From contig JAGVWA010000020.1 in NCBI GenBank assembly GCA_018304505.1, forward strand, positions 1-36,880: a stretch of DNA of 36,880 bases, read 5' to 3'. The notes under the pieces are model-generated. The model ran no database searches. It saw only the letters and a list, made by a program, of their open reading frames with translations, and had not been told where the DNA came from. This stretch comes from Nanobdellati archaeon. GTDB lineage: Archaea > B1Sed10-29 > JAGVWA01. Positions 8,385 through 16,184 of the stretch are shown piece by piece. Position numbers and translations under genes: made by a program. Numbering within the stretch: the first letter of the stretch is position 1; each line of letters starts with the position of its first letter.

Positions 8385-9127
8385 AGGAAAACATTGAGAC
8401 GAAGGCTGACCAGCTGTATAGCATGGTGATAAAGCAGAAGAAAATAAGCATTAGCGAGGTAGCCAAGGTCTTGGACATGGAGCCGCAGCTTGCAGAAAAA
8501 TGGGGCAAGGTGCTGGCAGAGGACAAGTTCATAAGAATGGTTTACCCGTCAAACATCCTGCAGGAGCCGTACCTTGAAGCTGTGGCAGAAATTGCTGAAG
8601 CCCCAAAGACCAAAAAATCAGACAACATCTTCGACATCTTGAGAAAAGGCCTCGTTGGTTTCGAGGAATGGAAGGAGGAAAAAATGCAGATGAAGGCAAA
8701 GCTCGAGAAAATAGAGCAGACGGAAAAGGAGTTCTTCAAAAAGCACAAGGAGGAAATTAAGGCGCAAACAGGGATGAAACACAGGGCCAAGGCGCTCCCA
8801 AGCAGCCTCATGGACAGGCAGGCCGCCAAGAGGCTTGAAAACCTGAGGCTCGTCAATGAAGCAGAAGCCAAGAAGGCAGAAGGCGCACTACTGGAAATGT
8901 ACAACGCAGGCCTTGTTGGAAAAAAACTCAGCGATGATGAACTAAAGCAGGTCCTCAGTGATCCGCAAAAGGCGATTGAAAATGCGCAAGCGCCAGACAA
9001 GGCAAAAGAAAGCATGGACAAGCGATATGTAAAAGCGATATCCGCAAGGGCAAAACAAGTAGTGACAAAACAGGTGGTCAAGAGCAAACCAGAGAAAGCA
9101 CCCCGGATAAGCAGCAAAAAGAAGTGA
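8381..9127 (+). CDS. Winged-helix protein with PDCD5-like segment, pilus operon
   Basis: 248 residues, cytoplasmic, Lys-rich. Residues about 5-60 look like a winged helix (SISEVAKVLDMEPQLAEKWGKVLAED), as in archaeal DNA-binding or cytosolic accessory proteins. Residues about 95-135 are a charged coiled coil. Residues about 144-194 (RLENLRLVNEAEAKKAEG, then YNAGL and DDELKQVL) closely follow the core helices of the PDCD5 DNA-binding family, including the PDCD5 gene at 20193 in this same window (RLANLRLANEEMAEQIEA, HQAGQL, DGDLKQLL). The C-terminus is a basic tail. The gene overlaps both neighbours by 4 bp, between a pilin-like gene and the ATPase, so it is likely a pilus regulator or a cytosolic adaptor of the ATPase. 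The domain combination is unusual and I know no named family for it. Confidence 0.7.
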   Translation: MKENIETKADQLYSMVIKQKKISISEVAKVLDMEPQLAEKWGKVLAEDKFIRMVYPSNILQEPYLEAVAEIAEAPKTKKSDNIFDILRKGLVGFEEWKEEKMQMKAKLEKIEQTEKEFFKKHKEEIKAQTGMKHRAKALPSSLMDRQAAKRLENLRLVNEAEAKKAEGALLEMYNAGLVGKKLSDDELKQVLSDPQKAIENAQAPDKAKESMDKRYVKAISARAKQVVTKQVVKSKPEKAPRISSKKK

Positions 9128-10650
9128 TGGAGAAGGGATTAATAATGGATAAAGAGTTAGAGGGCTATGAAATAACCGCAGCGGGCCTGGTGGCAAGGAT
9201 CTCGATCGTGGACGAGGGAAAGTTCGTGCCGCGCTACAAGGTAACGTTTCCCCAAATCGGTCACGCCACGTTAATGATTCTGGATAGCGTCAGGGACGAA
9301 TTGATTAAGCAGACAACGGTAAAGGCCAAGGAGATACTTGATCCAAAAATTGCGAGGATCATACAGAAGAGGTTCGCTGACAAGGCCGAGGAATTAGTGT
9401 CGCGTTATTTTCCTGGCATTGATACAATAAGCAAGGGCGAGCTCGTTGGCCTTCTCGTGAACGACATGGTTGGCCTTGGAGAAATCGAGGTGCCCCTAAA
9501 TGACGACGCCCTCGAGGAAATCGTAATCAACAACGCTGCAGAGCCCCTGTGGGTTTACCACAAGCGCTACGGCTGGTTGGTGACTAACATTACTTTGGAG
9601 GACGAGGAAAAAATAAAAGACTATGCAAACCTAATCGGCCGGCGGGTTGGAAGGCAGATAAATACCCTGACACCGCTTATGGATGCTCACATGCTCGAGG
9701 GAGACCGTGTCAACTCAACCCTGTTCCCGATTTCTACAAAGGGCAACACGGTAACAATTAGGAAATTTGCGAGAAAACCGTGGACTGTGACAGACCTTAT
9801 TCAACTGAAAACCTTTAATGATGAAATTGCGGCCTTGCTCTGGCTGGCAATGCAGTATGAATTAAACGTGCTTGTCAGCGGTGGAACCGGTAGCGGTAAG
9901 ACGAGTGCGCTCAACGTGCTCATGCCCTTTGTTCAGCCAAATCAGCGCATCTTGTCAATTGAAGACACGCGCGAATTGAACCTGCCGAGTTATCAGCATT
10001 GGGTTCCAATGACGACAAGGGATCCGAATCCCGAGGGCAAGGGGGAAGTAACAATGCTTGACCTGATGTTGAATGGGCTCAGGATGAGGCCCGACCGGAT
10101 AGTTGTCGGTGAAATCAGAAAGCGGGCAGAGGCCGAGACCTTGTTTGAAGCGATGCACACCGGCCACGCGGTATACTCAACGCTGCACGCAGATCGTGCT
10201 GAACAGGTCAAGCGAAGGCTGACAACGCAACCAATAGACATTTCAGAAGCCCTTCTGGAATCATTGCACATCGTGCTGGTGCAGTACAGGCACCGTAGGC
10301 TGGGCATAAGAAGAACCCTTGAGCTGGCAGAAGTAGTCCCGGTCGGCGCCGGGGGTGATGAAGTTACCATAGACATGCGCACGCTTTACAGGTGGAAGCC
10401 GCGTCAGGACACTATTATGAGAGAGAAGCCGTCTGTGCGGCTATTCGGCGAAATCGAGTCACTGACGGGTTTGCTTGAGTCGGAAATCAAAGAAGACCTG
10501 GAACAAAAGAAGTCAATTTTGAAGTGGATGGTTAACCAAAACATAAACGACGTTGACGTGGTCGGGACTCTGATGGCCAGGTACTACCGTGACCCCAGCG
10601 ATTTAATCAAGCTCGCAAGGATTAATAAGCCATTCACGCCCGAAGAATAG
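9124..10650 (+). CDS. Type IV pilus/archaellum-type assembly ATPase (GspE/VirB11 superfamily)
   Basis: 508 residues, the usual length for archaeal FlaI/PilB-like ATPases. It powers subunit insertion at the inner face of the membrane. Visible motifs: Walker A GGTGSGKT near residue 253; Asp box IEDTREL; Walker B region RPDRIVVGEIR near residue 325; His box HTGHAVYSTLHAD. An N-terminal domain precedes residue about 120. A GTG at 9124 overlaps the previous stop (GTGA); ATG at 9127 or 9145 are alternatives. It is followed by two platform proteins, the standard gene order of archaeal type IV pilus systems. It is more likely a pilus than an archaellum ATPase, since FlaH, FlaG and FlaF homologues are not next to it. 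Confidence 0.95.
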   Translation: MMEKGLIMDKELEGYEITAAGLVARISIVDEGKFVPRYKVTFPQIGHATLMILDSVRDELIKQTTVKAKEILDPKIARIIQKRFADKAEELVSRYFPGIDTISKGELVGLLVNDMVGLGEIEVPLNDDALEEIVINNAAEPLWVYHKRYGWLVTNITLEDEEKIKDYANLIGRRVGRQINTLTPLMDAHMLEGDRVNSTLFPISTKGNTVTIRKFARKPWTVTDLIQLKTFNDEIAALLWLAMQYELNVLVSGGTGSGKTSALNVLMPFVQPNQRILSIEDTRELNLPSYQHWVPMTTRDPNPEGKGEVTMLDLMLNGLRMRPDRIVVGEIRKRAEAETLFEAMHTGHAVYSTLHADRAEQVKRRLTTQPIDISEALLESLHIVLVQYRHRRLGIRRTLELAEVVPVGAGGDEVTIDMRTLYRWKPRQDTIMREKPSVRLFGEIESLTGLLESEIKEDLEQKKSILKWMVNQNINDVDVVGTLMARYYRDPSDLIKLARINKPFTPEE

Positions 10651-10673
10651 CGGTTTCAAATAGCGGTTTTACA

Positions 10674-11567
10674 ATGATTAAGTTACCTTTCCTCCCAATA
10701 AGCATCGAAAGGCTGGAGCGCATATCGAGAGTTTTTCTAGGGGTCGGGAAGCAACTTGAAGGCATGTTTCCGTTTCTTGAATCAGACCTGATCCAGCTTG
10801 AGGAGGACATTGAAGCGAAGCAGTACCTGTCCATCGCAATAATCGCCTCGATTTATGGATTTGTAATGGCGTTAGTGCTAACGTATTTACTGGTAACGAC
10901 TACCCTTAGTGGATCGGCCGGCCAGCTGATGATTTATATTCCAGTAGCAGGGCTCGTATTGGGGCTAGTGACATTTCTCCAGACCGTTTACTATCCAAGG
11001 TTGCTGCTGCAGAAAAAGGCAAAACGCCTGAACCGTGATTTGTTGTTTGCCTTGCGCCATATTCTTGTGCAGCTGAATTCAGGAGTGCCATTGTACGAGT
11101 CAATGGTCTCTGTGGCATCCGGGGACTATGGCGTTGTGAGCGAGGAATTTGGAAAGGCGATTAAGGAAATCACTAGCGGTGGCGTGTCTCAGACTGACGC
11201 GTTGGAGAACATGATAGTCAGAACCCCGTCAACGTTCTTGCGCAGGGCGGTTTGGCAGATCTCCAACGCGCTCAAGGCCGGCTCTGACCTTGTTATGGTA
11301 ATGTCTGATCTTGTAAAGGATTTTTCAGAAGAGCAGAGGGTGACGATCCAGCGCTTTGGCAGGGAACTGAGCCCGTGGGCCCTGATGTACCTTCTGCTTA
11401 CAGTGGTTTTTCCGAGCATGGGTGTCGCCCTCATTATTATTCTGAGCTCGTTTATAGGGTTTGAAGTCGGCGCAGACTTCCTTCTCTCCCTTACAGGGGC
11501 CTTTATAGCGATGCAGTTCTTCTTCATTAAGTTCCTAAAAAGCAAGAGGCCGGACGTGAGAATATGA
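10674..11567 (+). CDS. Type IV pilus membrane platform protein 1 (T2SSF/TadC-FlaJ family)
   Basis: 297 residues with hydrophobic segments near 60-80, 85-105 and two at the C-terminus, framing a cytoplasmic helical domain (NRDLLFALRHILVQLNSGVPLYESM) that is the T2SSF signature region. It forms the membrane base that the ATPase acts on. It starts 23 nt after the ATPase and overlaps the next gene by 4 bp (ATGA). Confidence 0.9.
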   Translation: MIKLPFLPISIERLERISRVFLGVGKQLEGMFPFLESDLIQLEEDIEAKQYLSIAIIASIYGFVMALVLTYLLVTTTLSGSAGQLMIYIPVAGLVLGLVTFLQTVYYPRLLLQKKAKRLNRDLLFALRHILVQLNSGVPLYESMVSVASGDYGVVSEEFGKAIKEITSGGVSQTDALENMIVRTPSTFLRRAVWQISNALKAGSDLVMVMSDLVKDFSEEQRVTIQRFGRELSPWALMYLLLTVVFPSMGVALIIILSSFIGFEVGADFLLSLTGAFIAMQFFFIKFLKSKRPDVRI

Positions 11568-12577
11568 AGCTCAGCGACAGGGTATACTTTACTGTGCAGA
11601 AGTTTTTGCCCAGGTTCTATGTTGAAATAATTAGCAGGAAGATACGGTATGCCAACATCAAGATCCAAAAAGAGGTGTGGGCAGGCTTTACATTCATGGT
11701 ATCGCTTTTCATTTCGATATTAATCACAGTGGTTATGGCTTCTCAAACCCAGTCGCAGGGTCTGCTGATAGCGTTTTTCCTTGGGGTGTTCTTCGCAGTG
11801 TCGTATACTATATATGTTATTGTGCAGCTAATGTCAGACCAGCGTACGCAACAGATAGAAAATGTATTGCCAGACGCGCTGAGGTTGATTTCGGCCAACA
11901 TAAAAGTTGGCATTACGCCTGACAAGGCGCTGTTTCTGTCAGCGCGCCCTGAGTTTGGGGTCTTCAGCGACGAGATACTACGCGTAGCTGAGGAAACGAT
12001 AGCTGGAAAGACAATTATGCAGGCTATGGTAAGAATGACCGATAGAACCGAATCGGTCTTGTTGAAGCGCGTCGTGGAGCTCATTAATGAGGGCCTGAAT
12101 TCAGGCGGCGAGCTGGCTTCCTTGCTTGAGAAAACCGCTGACGACATAAGGGTGTCAAGTGTATTGAATCAGGAGATACAATCAAACATAGGCAGCTACG
12201 TGATTTTCATGATGCTCGCCGTACTCATCGCAGCGCCGATGCTCTACGCAACGTCGATGAATTTTATTGTGTTGACAGATAGCATAAAGCAGTCCATAGG
12301 CCTGGAAGCGCTTTCGCAAGCAGCAGTGACAGGCGTCAACATCCCATTCATCGGGTCATCCAAGCAGATAAGCATAGACTTCGGGGCCCTGAGGCTGTTT
12401 TCAGTGATCAACATTTCGATCTCGGCGTTCTTTGCGTCCATGCTGCTCGGTATATTCAGGGATGGCCAGGAGCGCACAGGCCTACCCTATGTGCCGGTTT
12501 TCATCATTGGCGGTCTCCTTGTTTATTTCATCGCAGACGCGCTCATTGGGGGCCTGATGGCGGGTTTCTTCAGCTAA
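11564..12577 (+). CDS. Type IV pilus membrane platform protein 2 (T2SSF/TadC-FlaJ family)
   Basis: 337 residues, a second T2SSF-type protein: transmembrane helices near residues 42-62 and 66-90, the helical domain IENVLPDALRLISANIKVG and a second repeat-like region NEGLNSGGELASLLEKTADD, then several C-terminal membrane helices. Archaeal pilus systems often encode two such proteins or one fused pair; here they are separate and translationally coupled (4-bp overlap). Last gene of the operon. Confidence 0.9.
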   Translation: MKLSDRVYFTVQKFLPRFYVEIISRKIRYANIKIQKEVWAGFTFMVSLFISILITVVMASQTQSQGLLIAFFLGVFFAVSYTIYVIVQLMSDQRTQQIENVLPDALRLISANIKVGITPDKALFLSARPEFGVFSDEILRVAEETIAGKTIMQAMVRMTDRTESVLLKRVVELINEGLNSGGELASLLEKTADDIRVSSVLNQEIQSNIGSYVIFMMLAVLIAAPMLYATSMNFIVLTDSIKQSIGLEALSQAAVTGVNIPFIGSSKQISIDFGALRLFSVINISISAFFASMLLGIFRDGQERTGLPYVPVFIIGGLLVYFIADALIGGLMAGFFS

Positions 12578-12595
12578 TTGCGCGCTCATGGTAAG

Positions 12596-12603
12596 CTTTA
12601 TAA
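12596..12603 (+). promoter_or_regulatory. TATA box of first major-pilin gene
   Basis: CTTTATAA lies 74 nt before the ATG at 12670, so unlike its neighbours this gene has a 5' leader of about 40 nt. The leader contains a tandem repeat and a ribosome binding site (GAGGTG, 12658-12663). Confidence 0.5.
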
Positions 12604-12626
12604 AGGAATCATGCCTTTTTACAATT

Positions 12627-12656
12627 AAATCCTAATAATGGGAAATCCTAATAATG
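12627..12656 (+). repeat. Tandem repeat in the pilin 5' leader
   Basis: A 14-base unit AAATCCTAATAATG occurs at 12627-12640 and again at 12643-12656 (period 16). It lies within the predicted leader just before the GAGGTG ribosome binding site, so it could be a leader element or a recent slippage duplication. Confidence 0.7.
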
Positions 12657-12669
12657 AGAGGTGTATAAT

Positions 12670-13128
12670 ATGAGAAAAGGACAAGGCGCGTTCGAGTACA
12701 TCATGACCTACGGATGGGCAATCATCATCGTGATTATTGTCGGAATCATCCTGTACAACTCAGGTGTGTTCGGCCAAGCAACAGAAAGCCAGCAAGGGTT
12801 CATTAGAATCAGGCCCGCAGACTTCATATTCGGGGTCAACAACGCCTCAGTGAATGGAACCTCAACAATTGTCTGGGACAACGTCGCAGGACAGTCTTTG
12901 AAGGACGTCAACATCACCTATGATGGCGACCAAGACGGCGTCTTTGAAGACCAGGGATTCAGCGGAAACATCAAGGCAGGAAAAAGAGAAACGGATTCGC
13001 TGTTCATTTCAAGTCTTGAGTGTGGCGATGGAGATGCAGCGGTTGTTGACGCAAAGGTTTCATACAGAACAGAAGCGGGCGTAACAAGGACTGAAACTGG
13101 AACCATTAGAGGAACCTGTTCAGCTTAA
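12670..13128 (+). CDS. Major pilin-like protein 1
   Basis: 152 residues from ATG 12670: MRKGQGAFEYIMTYGWAI, an excellent archaeal class III signal with the mature N-terminus probably at the Q-G-A-F-E-Y boundary, followed by a long hydrophobic helix (to about residue 33). The globular domain ends with Thr-rich strands and one Cys pair (LECGDG and GTCSA) that could form a disulphide. A GTG nine bases upstream is in frame, but the ribosome binding site GAGGTG seven nt before the ATG decides for 12670. Own TATA box, own strong terminator and a near-duplicate next door suggest a highly expressed structural pilin. Confidence 0.85.
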   Translation: MRKGQGAFEYIMTYGWAIIIVIIVGIILYNSGVFGQATESQQGFIRIRPADFIFGVNNASVNGTSTIVWDNVAGQSLKDVNITYDGDQDGVFEDQGFSGNIKAGKRETDSLFISSLECGDGDAAVVDAKVSYRTEAGVTRTETGTIRGTCSA

Positions 13129-13138
13129 AACCACAACT

Positions 13139-13178
13139 AACCCCGCACGGGGTTTTTTATCTATTTTTTTATTTTTTA
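13139..13178 (+). terminator. Hairpin plus T-tract after pilin 1
   Basis: AACCCC-GCAC-GGGGTT forms a six-base-pair stem with a four-base loop, followed by TTTTTT and further T-rich runs. It sits 11 nt after the pilin stop codon. Confidence 0.8.
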
Positions 13179-13221
13179 TTTCCCATAGCAGCAGCAATTT
13201 TTTCAAATAGTAGTAGCAATG

Positions 13222-13229
13222 TTTATAAA
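13222..13229 (+). promoter_or_regulatory. TATA box of pilin 2
   Basis: TTTATAAA lies 57 nt before the ATG at 13279, implying a leader of about 25 nt. Its separate promoter supports starting the protein at 13279 rather than at the in-frame ATG 13219, which lies upstream of the TATA box. Confidence 0.55.
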
Positions 13230-13278
13230 TGCGCGTGCCCTTATTTTGTATAAACAACAAACGCAGAGAAAGATTCAC

Positions 13279-13737
13279 ATGAGAAAAGGTCAAGGCGCGT
13301 TCGAGTACATCATGACCTACGGATGGGCCATACTCATCATCATTATAGTGGGCATCATCCTGTACAACGCAGGCGTTTTTGGCCAGTCGACTGAAAGCCA
13401 CCAGGGCTTCATTAAGGTACGGCCTGCCGATTTCTCATTCGGGGTCAACAACGCCTCAGTAAATGGGACTTCAACTATCGTGTGGGATAATGTCGCGGGC
13501 CAGAACCTGAAGAACATGAACATCACTTATGACGGGGATCAAAACGGGGTCTTTGAAACACAGGGCCTAACCGGAACAATCGGCACCGGCAACAGAAGGA
13601 CAGACTCTGTTTTCATTTCAGGCCTCAGTTGCCAAGACGGCGAGGCCGCAGTCGTTGACGTCAAGGTTAGCTATACCACGGAAACAAAGATCACCAAGAC
13701 AGAAACAGGAACCATCAGGGGAACTTGTGAAGAATGA
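13279..13737 (+). CDS. Major pilin-like protein 2 (duplicate of pilin 1)
   Basis: 152 residues from ATG 13279, beginning MRKGQGAFEYIMTYGWAI exactly like pilin 1. The two proteins are similar along their whole length, and the DNA is identical over 38 bp in the signal region (12682-12719 and 13291-13328) and 23 bp further on. The Cys pair is conserved (LSCQDG, GTCEE). The frame extends 20 codons further upstream, but that would place the TATA box inside the gene. The end of the gene is caught in a 22-bp tandem repeat (13722-13778). A recent tandem duplicate, possibly giving alternative pilus subunits. Confidence 0.85.
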   Translation: MRKGQGAFEYIMTYGWAILIIIIVGIILYNAGVFGQSTESHQGFIKVRPADFSFGVNNASVNGTSTIVWDNVAGQNLKNMNITYDGDQNGVFETQGLTGTIGTGNRRTDSVFISGLSCQDGEAAVVDVKVSYTTETKITKTETGTIRGTCEE

Positions 13738-13778
13738 GCAAGGCACTTGTGAAGAATGAGCAAGGAACTTGCGAAGCC
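13722..13778 (+). repeat. 22-bp tandem duplication across the pilin 2 stop codon
   Basis: A 22-base unit occurs at 13722-13743 and 13744-13765, with a third partial copy at 13766-13778. The third copy reads GTCEA-stop in line with the other pilins (GTCSA-stop), whereas the present protein ends GTCEE at the first copy. The last copy therefore probably preserves the ancestral C-terminus. Confidence 0.85.
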
Positions 13779-13816
13779 TAATCCTGATTGGTAGCTTTTT
13801 TCTTTATCATCATAAG

Positions 13817-13826
13817 CCTTATAAAC
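13817..13826 (+). promoter_or_regulatory. TATA box of pilin 3
   Basis: CCTTATAAAC begins 30 nt before the ATG at 13847, matching a leaderless transcript. Confidence 0.55.
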
Positions 13827-13846
13827 AGCCACTGCCTTTTTAGAAC

Positions 13847-14290
13847 ATGACGGTAGGCAAAAAGGGCCAAGGTGCAATGGAATACCTGATGAGTTATGGC
13901 TGGGCGCTAATAATAGTTTTGATCATCGGAATTGTGCTGTTTAACTCAGGCGTGTTCGACCAGAACGCCGAAAGCGCGACAGGCTGGATGCGCATACGGC
14001 CGAGCAACTTTAGATTCTCAATGACAAACCCGTCGCAGATCGCGTGGGACAACGTTGCCGGGCAGTCACTGCGAAATGTGACATTCACATACTCGGGGGA
14101 CTGCGTTGAACCTGCAGCGACAATTGGAAACATGGCTCAGGGCGCGCGAATAATAGACGCTGTCACGTGTAGCACAACCTGCTCGCCAATCGGCGCGGGC
14201 CTCGTGGTAAACGCAACAGTTGAGTATAGGACAGAGGACACCATTGAGCACAAGGAAGCTGTGAAAATCAGGGCGCTGTGTGAAACATGA
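13847..14290 (+). CDS. Major pilin-like protein 3
   Basis: 147 residues: MTVGKKGQGAMEYLMSYGWA, class III signal and hydrophobic helix to about residue 36. The early mature region (SGVFDQNAES, RIRPSNF, IAWDNVAGQSL) aligns with pilins 1 and 2, but the C-terminal half is diverged, with four cysteines (CVEP, CSTTC and ALCET). It is an older paralogue in the same tandem array with its own promoter. The next gene, a KaiC-like ATPase, starts 31 nt downstream and may be co-transcribed. Confidence 0.85.
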   Translation: MTVGKKGQGAMEYLMSYGWALIIVLIIGIVLFNSGVFDQNAESATGWMRIRPSNFRFSMTNPSQIAWDNVAGQSLRNVTFTYSGDCVEPAATIGNMAQGARIIDAVTCSTTCSPIGAGLVVNATVEYRTEDTIEHKEAVKIRALCET

Positions 14291-14320
14291 TTTGAGCAAA
14301 ACGCAAATGAGTGATGATTT

Positions 14321-14995
14321 ATGGATAGGGTAAAAACCAACATAAGCGGCTTCGATGACTTAATAGACGGCGGGATTCCGAGGGGGTCATCGGTGCTGCT
14401 GTCAGGCCCATGCGGCGCTGGCAAGGTTTACTTTGCATCGGAATTCCTGTACAAGGGAGCAGAGCCGAGCATTTATTACGCGTTTGAGCAGAGCCAGGAA
14501 TCCATGAAGGAAAACCTGTCGGTCTTCAATTGGGACATGGACAAGGCCATAAAGGGAAAGCAGTTCAACATTATCCAGAGCGAATTGTATCAATTTGAGT
14601 CATTCCTGTCAGACCTGGAGGACAACATTGAAAAAACGGGCGCAGCGAGGGTCGTCGTTGATTCATTGACAGTGATTGGGGAATTCTTTGACTCGCCGTA
14701 CAAGCTGCGCAAGAGCCTGCTTGAGCTGAAACGGATGGTAAAAAACAATGACGCGACGGCTATCCTATTGTCTGAAACACCCGCAAACACTGATAAGCTT
14801 AGCACGTTTGGCTCAGAAGAATTCGTTCTCGATGGTGTCATCCTGCTGCACTTGATAAAAAGCCAGACTGAGCTCAACCACGCGGTGAGTGTTCGAAAAA
14901 TGATCGGCACGAACTTTGCCTCAACAATACACCCGTTCGAGATCCGTAACACAGGGCTTAAGGTGCACAAGATCCGGGAACTCAGGGGCTTATGA
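14321..14995 (+). CDS. KaiC/RAD55-like RecA-superfamily ATPase
   Basis: 224 residues with the single-domain archaeal RAD55/KaiC layout: the entry motif ISGFDDLIDGGIPRGSSVLLSG, a P-loop at residues about 28-36, and a hydrophobic Walker B-like strand ARVVVDSL near residue 110. The P-loop reads GPCGAGKVY: the Ser/Thr that normally follows the P-loop Lys and binds magnesium is replaced by Val, so catalysis may be weak or absent. Such proteins include FlaH/ArlH, which regulate archaellum ATPases; the position directly after the pilins makes a pilus regulatory role reasonable, but that is inference. It converges with tfe, overlapping it by 6 bp. Confidence 0.8.
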   Translation: MDRVKTNISGFDDLIDGGIPRGSSVLLSGPCGAGKVYFASEFLYKGAEPSIYYAFEQSQESMKENLSVFNWDMDKAIKGKQFNIIQSELYQFESFLSDLEDNIEKTGAARVVVDSLTVIGEFFDSPYKLRKSLLELKRMVKNNDATAILLSETPANTDKLSTFGSEEFVLDGVILLHLIKSQTELNHAVSVRKMIGTNFASTIHPFEIRNTGLKVHKIRELRGL

Positions 14996-15499
14996 GCCTT
15001 TCAGGAAATCGTTTATCTGCTTGATCTGCTTTTGTATACCCTGCTTTTCTTTCTTGTTGTCCATCTGATCCATAACTGATCCGCATTCAGAGCACTTGAA
15101 GTCATATTCAAACGCCAGTTCAAAGGGCAGTTTTTCGCAGCCTCTGGAACACTTAAAGAAAACATAACTCTCCTCGAAATCAAGCTGCTTCTCGAGCCCC
15201 CGGAGTTTTTCCTGATACCGCTCATTCAATAACTCCAGCGCACGCTCTTTTTTCACGTACCACGTGTACGTGTACCAGTTGCTGTCAGTGGCTTTTTCTT
15301 TTGTGTAGATTATTATTCCAAGATAATGCAGCTTGTTGAGCGCTGCGCGGATTCTGTTAACGTCAAATTTTGTTAATTTAGAAATTCCCTCGTCTGTCAG
15401 GCCGCCTTTTGCGAGCGACCGCATAACCTTGTATGAGTCATCGCCTGCATTTGCAACGATAAAATCACGAACAAGAGGATCATTCATCTTCAAAGCCAT
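14990..15499 (-). CDS. tfe: Transcription factor E (TFE, alpha subunit)
   Basis: 169 residues, the normal TFE length. An N-terminal winged helix (TDEGISKLTKFDVNRIRAAL, then WYTYTWYV) is followed by a coiled linker and a C-terminal zinc ribbon (CSRGC and CSEC). TFE helps RNA polymerase and TFB open promoters and is the archaeal homologue of TFIIE-alpha. The start at 15499 (MALKMNDPL) is about 23 nt from a minus-strand TATA-like element at 15515-15522; the Met five residues in is an alternative. The first zinc pair is spaced C-x3-C rather than C-x2-C. Confidence 0.9.
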   Translation of the reverse strand: MALKMNDPLVRDFIVANAGDDSYKVMRSLAKGGLTDEGISKLTKFDVNRIRAALNKLHYLGIIIYTKEKATDSNWYTYTWYVKKERALELLNERYQEKLRGLEKQLDFEESYVFFKCSRGCEKLPFELAFEYDFKCSECGSVMDQMDNKKEKQGIQKQIKQINDFLKGS

Positions 15500-15572
15500 T
15501 AAAACCCCAACTCGCTTTATAGTTTGTGAACTACATTCTATATTAATCTACCGCGACGCCGGCGATTTGTTT

Positions 15573-16079
15573 TTATACTAGTTTTTTTCCGCGTTTCTGT
15601 GGAATGATTTTCTTTCCCCCGCTGAAATCCGGAACAGGCTGGAGCACGTTCAAAAACACAGCCAAGGCTGCAACCTCACTATGAGGTTGATTTCCTATTG
15701 CGATGTTGTAATCCGCAAGCTGGTAGACCTCTCCCGGAACTTTTTGCCCACCTATGATGACAAGCATATCGCGAGGCACGGATTTTATTTTATTTTTGAT
15801 GCCTTCTAATTCGCTTTCAAGCGGCAGGCCGTACATCGTTAAGTGTACCTTCACACCTGTGAATTCGGTGATTATGCGCCGCCAATTTCTCTCGTACCTT
15901 GTCTTGAAATCGCCGCCGAAATTCCGCGCGACTTTGTCAATGCTTTCCATCAGTTTGTCATCGCGCTCGCCTGAAAAAATTATTTCATCTGCCCCAAATG
16001 CGCGTGCGACAAGGCCACAGTGCGTGCTGATCCGGTGATCCCTAACGTGCCTGTGCCCCAACCTCAATACCGTAATCAT
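15573..16079 (-). CDS. trm56: tRNA (cytidine-56-2'-O)-methyltransferase Trm56
   Basis: 168 residues from the ATG at 16079 (MITVLRLGHRHVRDHRIS); the frame is open 13 codons further, but the family begins here. Trm56 is the SPOUT-class enzyme that methylates the ribose of C56 in archaeal tRNA. Visible signatures: LRLGHRHVRDHRISTHCGL at the N-terminus, and the knot region VIIGGQKVPGEVYQLADYN then IAIGNQPHSEVAALAVFL that binds S-adenosylmethionine. A minus-strand TATA-like element lies near 16126-16134. It diverges from the tRNA-Lys gene. Confidence 0.93.
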   Translation of the reverse strand: MITVLRLGHRHVRDHRISTHCGLVARAFGADEIIFSGERDDKLMESIDKVARNFGGDFKTRYERNWRRIITEFTGVKVHLTMYGLPLESELEGIKNKIKSVPRDMLVIIGGQKVPGEVYQLADYNIAIGNQPHSEVAALAVFLNVLQPVPDFSGGKKIIPQKRGKKLV

Positions 16080-16184
16080 TAAGCCACCATTAAATCTGAG
16101 ATATGAAATCGGAATCAATGTTATCCTAAAGTATTTAAAGCCAATGAATCTATAATAAGCTGCTCTTTCTGCGTAAATGAGTAA

